Shown piece by piece: positions 49,589 through 61,439 of a DNA stretch of 64,000 bases; position 1 is the first letter of the stretch; each line of letters begins with the position of its first letter. A model generated the notes under the pieces. The model made no database searches and was not told the DNA's origin. It was given only the letters and a program-made list of their open reading frames with translations. Position numbers and translations under genes: made by a program. Source of the stretch: Prinia subflava (lineage: Eukaryota > Chordata > Aves > Passeriformes > Cisticolidae); contig NC_086248.1 of assembly GCF_021018805.1 (NCBI RefSeq), forward strand, positions 58,223,485-58,287,484, written 5' to 3'.

Positions 49589-52266
49589 CTGGTTTGAAAT
49601 AAGTGAAAAAATGGAGTAATTAGTCAAACTTCTAAACATGACAGCTGATAGCTGTAAGCTTGTAATTCAACAATTGCATACTAACACATCAGCCAGTCCC
49701 ACTTTTTTTTTTTCCGATAGAAATACTTTCCGGGGACCAATTACAATATCAAACTCCACTGCTTCTCCAAACTGTCACATTCTAGACCGACTGGGCATCT
49801 ACTGGGAACTTCACCAGAACCTTCACTTAATGAAAGGTTGCAGCCTCGAAGAACAAAAGACTTAGGAGAAAACTGATGCAGACATTGCAAATAATCAGGA
49901 ACAGAATACAGAAGTGGACAGGCAGTGTGAGAGAACTATGGAAGCTGTGCACAGCTGTAGACAAATTACCATTCAAATCTGCTTGCTGGGAAGCTTTTCT
50001 TCTTTTCTATACACTAAGGGATTAATCTGCACTCAAATTATGCTGACTTGGCTTTGCCAGTCAGAAATTTGAAAGAGTGTATCCCCAAAACGGGAGAGCC
50101 TCCACCTGCATTTCCCTGCACATCACAAGTGTGCTTTTGAAACAAATCTTCCACCCACCCTCCTTTACCACACTTCTGATGTGCACTTCACAACAGGACA
50201 TAGAATGTGAGGGGTTTTGCATTAAATTAAAATGAAAGAGAAGCTCAAAAAAATGTTCCTGTGGTATTCCAACCCCTAATGGGGCATCTGTTACAAGTAG
50301 AATATCCCCAAGCTTACAAAATTTGGTTACTGGGTTCTCAAAAGAGGGGTCTGATTTTTCTTTTACAAATCTTCTCCACTGTGCCACTCACTAATACAGA
50401 TAAAGTTTTAGAAGTCCTGATGTGGTTCCAAACCAGCATGACTTGTTTTGTTGCAGCACTAGTGGAAGCTAGACCAGAAAAGTCCCCTACTTCTATTTAA
50501 AGTGAGACTTCACAAAGATTTTGCAGGGCCTAACAGCTAAGCCTTAAAATTTTAAATGCCTTTGGAGGAAAAATCACAAGTCAAGTGACAGGGTATCAAA
50601 TGTTGTTACTTCTGCCTGTGTACAAATGCTAATTTCTGCTTTACTGCTCAGGCCACAGAGGCCAGGTAGACTGAGGCAGCAGAAAATGATGACCAAGTAT
50701 CAGATACACTTTTGCCAATATCTGAATTGGGACCACACAGTTGGCTTGAATGACCCCTTAAAGACTTTCATTCCACTTCCTATTCCAGTTCAGAAACACA
50801 TCATTGGATGAATAAATAGAGCAGTTTTAGGTGTGAAGTTTGAGTTCATAATGGAAGTAGCATTTGTCTACATTTTCTCATTTGCCTTTCTAAATGCCAG
50901 CCATATCTTTATTTATCCACTCCAGCCAAAACACACACAATTGAAGAGAATTTGGTCCACTTTAAGTGGAGGTGCAAGATCTGCCTCTAAAATGTTTTTA
51001 AAGAGGTCAAAAACAAGAAAAATGCTTTGGAAAAACACTACAAAGAAACAAATTCACACAGTAACTGCTGTTTTAGATTTCTATGTGGTAATCTTTTTAA
51101 AAATTATTTTCCCAGATTCGGTGTTTGGCTTGGTAACGAATCACTGCTACGTGCACATGCCAACCATCACAACACTTCAGATCTGCTGGCAAAATCCAAT
51201 ATCCTTTCATCATTACTTCCTCCAAACCTTTGATAAACAGTCCTTGTTATGAGTCAAAAACACTGTGAAGAAATAAAAGGAACAGGCAAAACTGACACTC
51301 CCAGGGTAAAATAACATCAACAGTAACGTTTAATTTACAGTCATGCTGGGGGTTGTACAAAGTTTCTATCCTAAAGCTGTGAAACCAGGGTTAGTTTTAA
51401 TACAAAGAAACTACAAAGAAACATGAAGTCTATACTCCAGTAGGTATTGTCTTTCATGTTCATCTTTCTGAACAAGCCAATTATTAGCAAATCTTGTGCT
51501 TGAAAGAGACCCACTGGAGTATTACTGCACTTAGGTTATTATTTGAGAGGCAGATAGGTTTTTCATAAGCCCTACTGAAATGTCCATGAACTGCCTGTCC
51601 TTCTCCTAGCTTCATATAATCTGTTCTTTCAAAGGAACAAGAAAAGGTGTTCTACTACTAACATATGAAAATCAGAGTTGTTCCAGGGCATGAGGTTCCT
51701 TAAGCTATAATAGGATCCATTTGTTCTTCTTTTGTACTATAGCACAGCTATTTCCAAGTCATACTTTCCCAAGTCTTCAGAGAAACTTTCTATAGAAACC
51801 GGAATCAATTATTTTGCTGAAGGTCTGGTGAAGCATTCAACAATTGCTAGGATATACTTGGCCCAATAAAGAAGTATCAACAGCATTCTCTTTACTGGAA
51901 CTAAACATTTATGTGTGTATCTTTTTCATTTCACTTAGTCTGCAAGAGTCTCTCTTGCATGCTTTCCTCTCCAACTCTGTGATTTACATTAATAAAAATC
52001 AGGGTACAGAAAGCAGATGCAACACTTCTAATTACAAAATTGTGACAGCTAATGTACTGCACTACCTCACTACTGAAAAATTAATTAAAATGTGGGGATT
52101 TTTAGGCAAATAGAATCTTTAGGCAAATAAATAATTTTACAGGCAGTATGATATATTCATGATATTATCAGAATAAGAATACATAAAGTTATAAAAAATT
52201 ATATCCCTCACACATATTTTATTTCCCAAGATATAATATTGCATTTAATATATTTCAAAAATCTAC
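49589..52266 (-). other. RMND1: RMND1 intron 3
   Basis: 2.7-kb GT-AG intron, donor AGAG|GTAGAT. Short frames such as 50833-51252 (plus) show no family similarity. No repeat recognised. Confidence 0.75.
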
Positions 52267-52375
52267 CTCTAGGCAAACTTGTTATTTCAACATATCCATG
52301 TGAAGTCAGGTCATGACACAGATTACCAAGATGATATTCATCTGCTGTTGCAAAGGCTGTGCACTGCATCAGATT
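52267..52375 (-). CDS. RMND1: RMND1 exon 3: start of DUF155 domain
   Basis: Encodes residues 168-203 plus one base of Asp204: [20 protein letters not shown] then [16 protein letters not shown]. Human has [20 protein letters not shown]. This strand opens the conserved RMD1/DUF155 domain. Acceptor CCTTTGGCACAG; phase 0 in. Confidence 0.97.
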
Positions 52376-55300
52376 CTGTGCCAAAGGAATAGAGATTTGA
52401 GTTAGGGCAAGGCTGAAGCAAGACGGTAATAAGACAACTGTTAGCTTCAAATTTATTAAGAGAGTGACAATTTTAATTTATGTACTGTTCTGTGGTATCA
52501 TTGCCATGATGTCCAAACCTGGTGTACACATACTAACAAATGTACTTCTTGTTAAGTGGGTAAGCAAATCCCACACTGAGAAGTCAGGTGGCACGAGTGG
52601 AGTCACAACAAAAAACTCTGTGCCAGAGGCACAAAGACAACCCCTCTTCCCTAAATGCTGGTCAAATACCTGAACAGCAGAGCTGCACTTGCTGTTGCTC
52701 TCCCATCCCACGGCTTATGGCATACTTGGCTGGCCACTGAAACCAGAGGCAAGACACCTCCGATAGCAGTTTTAACATCAGTTTCAAAGATAAAGGAGTT
52801 TGACTACCCCTGTCTGTTTACCAAGCAGAAGCTCCAGCCACAAGCACGGTGTTGTGCCACTGCAGCACAGAGAGTCACCGGCCCTGGGGCCGCTGAAGTG
52901 CTGCACATCCCCAGCGCCCCTGCCCGGCCCGAGCCGCCTCCGGCGCTGACGGCCTGCACTGACCCCGCACCGGGGAGCGCACCCGGCCAGCCCGTGCCCA
53001 TGTCCCCATGTCCCCATGTCCCCATGTCCTAAACAGCTGCCACAGGCAAAGACATAACTGCTAAAGTGGCGCTGGCTCGCCAGGAGATGTGAGATTTTCT
53101 TGATTACTCAAGTCACAATAAACTGATTGGCAAATTCTACTACTCATTTGGAGTGTATTTCTTTGTTCTGATACCATGTATGACCCACGAAATTGTTTTT
53201 TAGTAGAGTGTAGTGGAAAATATCCAGAAAGCAATGTCTCACTGTGGATCAGTCACTTTCCAGCTTTTTGTAACTAATACAAATGGGGATGTAACTAACA
53301 ACAAATGAACAAAAGAACTGTGCTCATCTGCAGGCATTTAGGCTCACAATATACTTCAACCTAAAATCCAAGTTACGTTCTTGCAGCACTCGTACACTGT
53401 CAAAGAGCAAAGCTGCAAGAGGGGCTCTGCTCCTGGCGGGGGGGCTGTCACCAACCCTTAGAATCACCACCGCACATTTCAACTTCTGTTTTTTAATGTC
53501 TACATTCTACTATCACATCCAAAGCTTTGCTTACACATCATCTTAATTCAGCAACCACTAGTGGAAAATAAGCTTTCAAAGTAAGTATACTGTTTAGAGA
53601 GTAATTTTGTAGGTATATTCCCATAACTGTGTTAGAAGGCTGAATTAAGAGTGGAACAGAACTGTGTTTTCAGTTCCCTTGAAGCATCAAGTTTCATTAT
53701 CACAATTTCAACTATATAAATCCACTCTCAACTGCTGAATCACCAGTGCCAATTATACATCTGAATCTGAAGATTCCTCCAAAAAGCTTTGGTTATTTTA
53801 AGTACACATGCTCTGCCATGAAACTTCTGTCAAGAGTTAAGGGAGCAAATTCTCATCTTGTAGTTATACAATCTGAAAATCTCTATCCTGCTCTGTGCTT
53901 CCCACTATTACTTGGGCTATTCTTCATTTTAAGGCAAATGCACTACACGATTGACTTTGTCTTACAGGTGCAATTTTAGTTTCAATTGCTACATTTCTCA
54001 TTTAGTTACAACCAGAGGTTTTCCACTAAGCTACATGCCTGAAATCACATTTTGGATATGAACTACTTTTGGGTTTGGAGGTTTTTTGTTAAAATGTACT
54101 GTTTTACTTACATATTTATGAAAATCTTGTTTAATAGAAAACATTCATCTTAGGCATAATTTGTGATTAAGACACTTAAAATATGTGTCCATGGGTGCTG
54201 ATGGAGAGACAGCCAAAAAAATATACTCTGATCAGGTAACTCAGCTAATCCAAAAATAGATGTGTTAAATGGCTGATCAACCTTAATGCCATGTTTTCTG
54301 CTACAACACTTTCACCTGCAATCTTCAAAAACCCCAAAATACAGCATCTGTACTGGAGCTAGAAAGCAACTCGAGCTACTCACCCGCTCCTCCTTTCTGC
54401 CTACAGCGTTATGGAGATTCTGTTCAGAGCAGCACACAGGATGGCTGCTCCTAAGGACAGCTAAGTACATTGACAACTCATTTTCTGTATCATCATGCCC
54501 CCAACAACTGTACAGGCTCATGGAATCATAACTCCCCTTAGTCCATCTCTTCCACTTTTAGAATACAAAAAATTTTACGAAAGAAAACTTGTAGGATGAA
54601 CTTTAGTCCTTGTATCACCACAGGAATCAGTCTTTAGATAAAGTGTAGTACATACTATGTCTTTGCCTGAATTTCAAGCCATTTCTATGCTAGATGTCTG
54701 TAGCATTAAGAATCAGCTCAGAGACTTTTCCTGCCATCAGATCGTACCAGGTTATCCAAGTAGTGGTACCACTCACTGACGGACTGAATAAACCACTTAA
54801 CTGCTTTCAAGGAACTCCTCTACCTATCCCGGAAAACTGGTTGTACAACAATTTATCACTGCTGGTGCCCAGCACTCTGCCTGTGAAAACTTATGAAGAC
54901 CAGTGCTGGGGCGGATGGGAAGGATCTCAGTCACCAAGGGCTCTGTAAAAGAAAGGTGCCAGCTGCCAGGCCCTTCCACACAGAAACACCACAGATCCTC
55001 AGGGCTCTCCAACTCAGAATCTCTAGAGTGGCCCTGCAACTGCCGTCTCCAGAGGCAGAAGATGGGAAGGAGATGTCCCAAGGCAATGGCCTCAGCGTTA
55101 TGGTCTGCAATACCAGAGGCAATTTCTGGCCCAGCACTTTGGCATACAAAAGCTTCCTCAGAAAGTATATTATTATTTTAGTGTTTCAGGCAGTATTTTC
55201 TCCATTTCTTCACAATGGAAAAAATTAAAGATAGCACTGCATGTCATTTGCACATAGATATGGAATATCAATCAAAGAAACTGTTTGCATTCCATGCTGT

Positions 55301-56434
55301 CATCAAAAATGTTGTCACTTCACCCAAGACCAAGAAGAATCAAACTCTGAATGTAATGTCACAGCATGATAAGAAGCTGGAAACATTACATAGTGTTTCA
55401 GGACTAATATTTTTCACTCTCATGTTGCTCTTCCAAAGCAACATAAAAATATGAATGGGAACTAAATTGTCTATAACTACCTCTTTATGTTACACTAAGG
55501 CATACACCTGCTTACCACACAAAATACTAATTGGAAGCTATGAGAAGGCAAGAACTTGATAAAACTTTTCTCTGCTCAAATTCAGTAGAACACATAAATA
55601 TATTTTGCAAGATGGAAGCTATTTCTGAAGGCACCGTGCTTGTTTCAGTCTCACCTATCATACTATTTTACTAAGAGCACCCTGGAACTCAGTTGTTTTA
55701 GACAGAGGAGAACAGTAACGTATCCGATACCACGATTCACCACGGAAATCCTATGTCCAAGTGTACTTAAGGCCTGGCTTGGCTAAGAGCTATCTAAGGA
55801 GAAATGGCTACAAACATTCACTGTTCTTCCTTATCGTACCTCACTACATCTAGAACAGTGTGTTGTTGTATTTCCTCTGTACACCTCAGATCATCAGGGT
55901 GCTATTTCTACACATGGAATGATCTTTCTCAGGTAACACAGGCTACACTTGCACATTCATTTCCCACCTAAAACCTAATCTGAATATAAGCTTTATACTA
56001 TTTACTTTCACTTTTATTTCTGTTTGAGTGAAACCTTAAAACTGGGTAGATCTGGATAAGCAAGGAAATGCAGAGAAAGTTAAATTATTCTGAAAGCTAG
56101 ACTTTGTTTCTCAATAGAAAATGTGATTTGAAAGCACCGGTCAAAACTATTTCTAATGCACTTCACATTTCCACTTTGTAATAACCACTCATCTTCCCTC
56201 CACTTCTGTTAACACATTGCAAGTAAACTCCCATTTACCTTCCAAATACCAGACATGCCAATTTCTATTCTTGCTTCTATTTCCAAAGCTCCAACACTAC
56301 TATAAATAATGAGGTCCTCCTCACCAAACAATTATGTTAATTTCATGAAAATGTTCATCTAAACCCAAACCTGAATCTAAATTAAACTGATGCACACCCT
56401 CAATGTCACAGAGACTGTAAATGTTATACTTCAC
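52376..56434 (-). other. RMND1: RMND1 intron 2
   Basis: 4.1-kb intron, donor GAG|GTGAAG. It contains a GC-rich patch at about 52880-53030 with four 8-bp CCATGTCC units. Otherwise AT-rich without recognised elements. Confidence 0.75.
52998..53029. repeat. Tandem repeat, 4 x CCATGTCC
   Basis: Four perfect 8-bp units end a small GC-rich patch in RMND1 intron 2. Confidence 0.95.
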
Positions 56435-56935
56435 CTCTATATCTGAGAATGGCAGGTTCGTTCTGGATGGCTGCTTGGTCCTTGGTGCCTTTGGTGGCCT
56501 CTTAACTGGCTGGTTACCGGGTTTGGGGACAATTTTACCAGCTGATACAACTCCATAAAATCTTGATGATGTGTTCCTTAGCTTTTTGATCCACTCTGTA
56601 TAGAGCCTGTAGTTTTCCATCATCGTCACACCCAAACGTCTCCAGGATGAGAAAAACCCCTCCCCACTCTGATAATAAACATTTCTTTCCAGAGTGGACA
56701 GAAATCCTTGGAGAAAATGCCAATTCCTGACTTGCACACATTGACTTGTCAACCAAGGGAACGCAGGTTTCAGTGTATACAAATTCCAAGACTTTGCTGT
56801 TCTGTGAGCTGTTCTTTCAACTTCATTATCCCGCTTTAATAGTAGACATCCAGTTTTGCTAAAGCTTTGGCATTGGCATATCGTTGTCAAAGCGTGGAAA
56901 GATCTTGTCTGAAGGTGCAGAAGTTTCAGTGTCAT
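56435..56935 (-). CDS. RMND1: RMND1 first coding exon: mitochondrial targeting N-terminus
   Basis: RMND1 is a nuclear-encoded mitochondrial inner-membrane protein that supports translation by mitochondrial ribosomes; human mutations cause combined oxidative phosphorylation deficiency. This exon encodes residues 1-167. Translation is set at the ATG 56935 (MTLKLLHLQTRSFHALTTIC), whose Arg/Lys/Leu/Ser-rich, acid-free start fits a mitochondrial presequence; the exon begins at 56944 after acceptor GGTTCAG. The first about 130 residues are poorly conserved, as known for this family. The end, [20 protein letters not shown], matches human [20 protein letters not shown]. The full gene is eleven coding exons, 445 residues (human 449). 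It lies head to head with ARMT1. Confidence 0.93.
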
Positions 56936-56944
56936 TTCTTCCCT

Positions 56945-59660
56945 CTGAACCGTATTTAAAACAAACAAAATCATCCATCAACATTTTGGAAAGAAATAAT
57001 ATTATTTCTCTCTTATCTAAAAGGTGGTCCATATTACTCTTGTATGTATTAGTACTCCTCAGCACATGACATTGGTGGGAATAAAAAGATCTTTTTGATC
57101 CTATGGAAACACTCTAAGGTCAAAACACATCTGTGTGCTTGCAACAAGTGGCGAAAAAATAAAGCTGGTTGCTGTGTCAATATGCAAGCAGGCATCTTTT
57201 CCTCTGGCTGCTCATTCTGTGCAGCAGCCTGCACGTTCAGTAACCCCACTGCTTGTGAGAAGCAAGCACACACGTTAAAGAGGACATCAGATGCTGTGAA
57301 TCATTGTGATATATAATAAAAACCAACTAGATTACTACGTGGTTGTATGGGAATGTCACCTACAGAACACACACACCAGCTCAGCACCAGCTGCTGTGCC
57401 ATGAACAGCTGAGCACAGACCCAGCCCCAGCCATCTGTCCTGACCACAGCGAAAATGGAGCCCACTCACAGCCCTGCTCCTTCCAGCACATCCTGGTGCT
57501 ACAGGGACCACCAGGCCTGCCTGCAGAGCCACAGTGCAGCTGAAACACAACAGAGTCCTTATGCAGGCAGTTCAGACTAAGAGCAACCCTACTATATTTA
57601 TACTACATTGTGTGAGCTAATAGAACAAAAATATTCACAGACTCAGTACCTCAGTCGACATGTTTCATTTGTTGAAAAAACTCAGTGACAAGTCCCTGCC
57701 CTCATCTGGTTTCCTTAATCAAAAACATTTCCCTTATGACACAAAATCCATCCTCAGCAAGTTATTAACAAAAAGTCATTAAGCTGCCTAGTTCAAAAAT
57801 CCACCCATTTCAGATATTTTTTTCAAAAACTTAAGGAGGATCTTCAATACTAAAAATAGATTTAACATAATAGTTCAAATAAACATTTTAATTAAAGAGC
57901 AAATCATGGTGTGTGCTGTGGAACAAGCCCTCCATCCTGACAAGGATACCTAGATGAACTGATACTGGGCTTAAGTTTTTATCTTTACAGGCTCTTCACT
58001 CGTACATTTTTGCCCCATTTAGAAACCTGTTATTGGCACACTACTATTATTTTCATTTTAAACATGTTCTGTTTTTAAAAAGCAACCCTGCCCAGTACAA
58101 GGCCTATTTACCTTTTTAAAAGCCTGATACCTCCTGGACAAAAAGAGCTGACAGAAACTCAGGAACTGCAACCAGGTAGTGCAGAGCCAGAGCAAGGGTT
58201 AAAGGGGTCTCCAGCAGTGTGGGTTAAGTGGCAGAAAAAGACTCAAAAAGGTTTTGTTTACTTTGCTAGCCAACACAACCTCATTCTGGATCAATAATGC
58301 CAGGAATGATTTTTCAGCTGCATAGGCTTACAGAAAGTTGCAAGAAAAGGGAGATCATATAGCCTGAATTCCATCCAGGGCCCTGAGCGTCAGACCTGTG
58401 GCACCAGAGGCACCAAGCCACAACGAACGGAACGCGGAAATCCGAGAAGAACGAGGGACGAAGGGCGACCACAACAGGGCAGGAGGCGCCACCTCCGAGC
58501 AGCAAGCATGGAACTGGGATTTATTTTCCAACGTCTCCTCAGCATACGGCACACTTTAGCCACGCCCGTCGGCTCCCCGGCCGGGAGGCCCGGCTTGCTG
58601 CGGCACAGCCACCGGCACGTACGGATAGGGCGGGCCCGTTCCGCCGGCGGGCGGACCGGACCGGCACAGACCAGCCCGCGAGCTCTGCCCAGCCCACGCA
58701 GTCCGGATGCCCCCGGGGCGCGCCAGAGGCGGCTGCCGGGACACTCCGCCCCCTCCCTGCCCCCGCGCTGCCGGGACACTCCGCCCCCTCCCTGCCCCCG
58801 CGCTGCCGGGACACTCCGGCCCCTCCCTGCCCCCGCGCTGCCGCCCTTCGCCCAAGAAAACAGCGGCCGCGCCGGCCCCGGCAGCGCCCCTGCGGCAAGC
58901 GCTGGGGGAGGCAGGGGAACGAGGCCTCCGCTCCTATTGGCTGCGTGACGGGGGGGCGGGCCCAGCGGGGCCCAAGCCGACCAATCGGAAGGCGAGGCCG
59001 CCCCGCCCGCGCTGGCAGCGCGAGGCCGCCGGGGCCGCCCCCGCCCCGCGCCGCTCGCGGGCGCCCCTGGCGGGCGCGGAATGCAGCGCCGGCAGCGGGC
59101 GGGGGGCCGGGCCCCCCCAGCCCCGGCCCGCGGCCTCCGCCGCCGCTGCTGCGTCACCCCCGCTCAGCGACACCTGAACACGGGGGGTGGCGCGGGAGCC
59201 GCCCGGTGGCCGCCCCGCTCCGGCCGCCAGAGGGGCATCCTGAGGTGGGGGAGATACGGGGCTGGGAATCACCCCTCACACCCACAGGCAGGGCTCGTGC
59301 TCGCCCCGAAACTGCGTCCTCCTTGCGAGGACCGTCGCGGGGCCCCTCCCGCTCGTGGCAGGATCGGAGCGTCGGGAAGGGTGGACGAAATCGCCCCGGC
59401 TCGCCCACACCCCTCCCGCGGGCGCTGCGGCAGGCCCCGCCGCCCCGGGATTGTCCCAAGAGGGGCTGCGCACCCCTCCCCTGCCGCAGCGCGGGCTCCG
59501 CCGCAGCTCCGGCCGGGCGCGGGCCCGCCAAGGGCACCCGCTGCGCCGCCGGCCCGGCCCTCCTTCCCCTCCCTTCCCCCGCCCCGCGCGCGCGCCCGCC
59601 GCCGCCGCCGCGGCGGGAGGGGCGAGGCGGTTCCCGCCGCCGCCGCGCGCCAGCACTGAC
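56945..59660 (-). other. RMND1: RMND1 intron 1 (5'UTR intron)
   Basis: Runs from the donor CCCCCAG|GTCAGTGC in the CpG island to the acceptor at 56945. The left part is AT-rich; from about 58380 it enters the CpG island and contains a 35-bp tandem repeat at 58733-58843. No exon recognised. Confidence 0.65.
58733..58843. repeat. Minisatellite, three 35-bp units
   Basis: Three near-perfect units start at 58733, 58768 and 58803, each beginning CTGCCGGGACACTCCG and ending CCTGCCCCCGCG. Only one C-to-G difference (third unit) is visible. A partial CTGCCG unit follows. The array lies in the CpG island, inside RMND1 intron 1. Confidence 0.95.
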
Positions 59661-59790
59661 CTGGGGGAGGGGGCGCGCCGCTCTCCGCCGCGCGAGCCGC
59701 GGCCCCGCCCACCGCCCGCCGGGCCCCGCCAGGGCGCGCGGGCCGACACGCCCCGCCCGTCCGCCGCCGCGCGGCGGGGCGCGGCCCGCG
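59661..59790 (-). other. RMND1: RMND1 non-coding exon 1 (5' edge estimated)
   Basis: A good minus-strand donor, CCCCCAG|GTCAGTG, ends the exon at 59661. The start is inferred to lie before the CCAAT box at 59793. It leads into the coding exon beginning at 56944. Confidence 0.55.
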
Positions 59791-59877
59791 CGCCAATAAC
59801 GTCCGGCTGCCGCTCGGGCCCGCTTCCGGGAGGGGGCTGGGCGAGGGCGGAGCGCCGGCCGAGGGGGGCGGAGCAAG
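59700..59877. promoter_or_regulatory. Bidirectional RMND1/ARMT1 promoter
   Basis: Fewer than 220 bp separate the RMND1 exon-1 donor from the ARMT1 ATG. The gap holds GC boxes (CCCCGCCC), a CCAAT box (59793-59797), an ETS/GABP site CTTCCGG (59823-59829) and a YY1 site across the ARMT1 start codon. There is no TATA box. This arrangement is typical of divergent mitochondrial/housekeeping promoters. Confidence 0.7.
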
Positions 59878-59885
59878 ATGGCGGC
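59874..59885 (+). promoter_or_regulatory. ARMT1: YY1 motif overlapping ARMT1 start codon
   Basis: CAAGATGGCGGC fits the YY1 consensus AAnATGGCGGC exactly and includes the ATG. YY1 sites at this position commonly set the transcription start of genes with very short 5'UTRs. Confidence 0.6.
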
Positions 59886-59918
59886 GGTACCGGCGCTCCC
59901 GGTCTCTCTGTCGGGCAG
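59878..59918 (+). CDS. ARMT1: ARMT1 exon 1: start codon
   Basis: ARMT1 (C6orf211, DUF89 family) is a metal-dependent sugar-phosphate/damage-control phosphatase, also reported to methylate acidic residues of PCNA. Exon 1 encodes MAAVPALPVSLSG plus two bases (human starts MAVVPASLSG). The donor CAG|GTTTAA at 59919 is weak at +3 but is the only one giving the right phase (AG + A = Arg) into the next exon. The start context GCAAGATGG is acceptable for Kozak. Confidence 0.85.
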
Positions 59919-60286
59919 GTTTAAGGGGTCCGTCACGGCCTGGCGCGCTCGTCACTGCCAGCGAGGCGAGGGGCGGGAGGGAGCTGAGGGGCCGTCCGGC
60001 GCCCCGCCGCCGGGGAGCGGAGATTTTCGGGCGCCGGGCGGGGCCTGGGGGCGGCTCTTGGCCCTGGGGGGCGGGCGGGGACGGCGGCGCCGGCGGCGCG
60101 CGGGGCCCGTAGGCGGCGCTGTGGGCGCGGCGCTGCCGCCGCCGCAGCAGTGCCCGGCCCGGCCGTGGGGTGGTGTCGGTGCCGCTCCGTGCTCCCCGTG
60201 CCGCTGCTCGGCCCCGGGGCTCCAACCCACCGGGTGGAGATCTCACAGTGAAAAGCGCCCTCCAGGCCGGCTGTACGCTCTGCGTC

Positions 60287-60304
60287 TATCTTAGCAATAG
60301 AGGT
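60287..60304 (+). repeat. 18-bp direct repeat, copy 1
   Basis: TATCTTAGCAATAGAGGT occurs here and exactly again at 60483-60500, 196 bp apart, in ARMT1 intron 1. Confidence 0.95.
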
Positions 60305-60482
60305 AGCTCTCTGTGGGGCTGGCCGCGTTCTGCGCCTTGTCCTCGTACATAAACAGCGTTTGGAGGAAATGTAAATGAAGTAAATAACAGAGAGTACGTT
60401 TCTTGTTGATATGAGTTATGTGATAAACTTTGAACAGATAACTGTGCTTGCAGTTTTATGTTTCTCAGGTTTTGCATCTAGG

Positions 60483-60500
60483 TATCTTAGCAATAGAGGT
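60483..60500 (+). repeat. 18-bp direct repeat, copy 2
   Basis: Exact second copy of the element at 60287-60304. Confidence 0.95.
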
Positions 60501-61333
60501 CGCGTTTTAGCCTAGGATTAACTTCAAATTTTCGCTGTTTTGGCAGGGCCAGTCATTTAGTTTTGTCTTTCTTGAAAAGACTGCTGTTTATAATCTTCTG
60601 CAAAAGTGGGCACAATAACCTGACCAGTTTGAAATTTGTTTCGTTTTGTTTTTCATTGCTGTCCACTGCTTTAAGGGTACTCAAAGCTGCTTTTAATACT
60701 GTTGGCTTATAACCTGTGCTGGCAGCAAAGCACCACGCAGCTCCGCGGGGTGGGGAGAAGTGAATGAGAAGGGTAAAAATGAGCAAACTTGTGGGCTGAG
60801 GTAAGAGCAGTTTAATAATTGGAAGGAGAGTAAATCGTAAAGTGCAAAGAGAAATAGAACCCAAGAAAACCAAGTAGAGCAAATGAAAGCAATTACCACG
60901 AACTGATTGATTCCCTAGGCAGTGGCTCCCTTGCCTACTTTTTCTCCTGGTTTTCTTTTCCTTGTGGTTTCTTTTCCATGGCTGAGTATGACACTATATG
61001 GTCTGGAATAGCCTCTGGGTCACTTGGGGTTAGCTGTCCTGACTGTGTCCCCTCCCAACACCCTGTACACCCTCAGCCTCCTCGGGCTGGGGCGGGGTGG
61101 GGCAGAAAAGGTCTTGACTCTGTGCAAGCCCTGCTCAGCAATAAGGAAAACATCCCTGTGTTGTCAACACTGTCTCCAGCACAAATCTAAAACAAACCCC
61201 CATACTGGCTACTGTGAAGAAAATTAACTTTACCCCAGCTCAAACTAGCACAAAGACCTTGCATTTTTTAAAAAAATTGAAGCCATTTCATCCTTTGCTG
61301 ACAATAATAAAATATTGATCCTCTGTTTTTTAG

Positions 61334-61439
61334 ATCCTTTGCGTATTTTACAATTAAAGACAGACTTCCCCAGATCCTCACAAGAGTTATTGATACTTTG
61401 CATCGACATAAAAATGAGTTTTTTGAAGAACATGGTGAG
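61334..61439 (+). CDS. ARMT1: ARMT1 exon 2
   Basis: Encodes residues 15-49: SFAYFTIKDRLPQILTRVID then TLHRHKNEFFEEHGE, after one base completing Arg14. Human has SFAYLTIKDRIPQILTKVID then TLHRHKSEFFEKHGE. It forms the start of the helical N-terminal domain of DUF89 proteins. Acceptor TGTTTTTTAG, donor GAG|GTAAGA. Confidence 0.97.

Larger units (their letters stand above)
58380..60300. promoter_or_regulatory. CpG island shared by RMND1 and ARMT1
   Basis: About 1.9 kb of G+C-rich, CpG-dense sequence covers both transcription starts, with GC boxes and CCAAT motifs (for example CCAATCGG at about 58981 and an inverted CTATTGGCTG at about 58933). Long open frames on both strands here are composition artefacts. 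Confidence 0.88.
59919..61333 (+). other. ARMT1: ARMT1 intron 1
   Basis: 1.4-kb intron; its left part is the tail of the CpG island. It contains an exact 18-bp direct repeat (60287-60304 and 60483-60500). Nothing else recognised. Confidence 0.8.

Noticed and set aside
58390..60294. Long open frames on both strands in the RMND1/ARMT1 CpG island (up to 325 codons)
   Set aside because: Same composition effect. Only the first 41 bases from 59878 are supported as coding, by homology to ARMT1 and splice phase.
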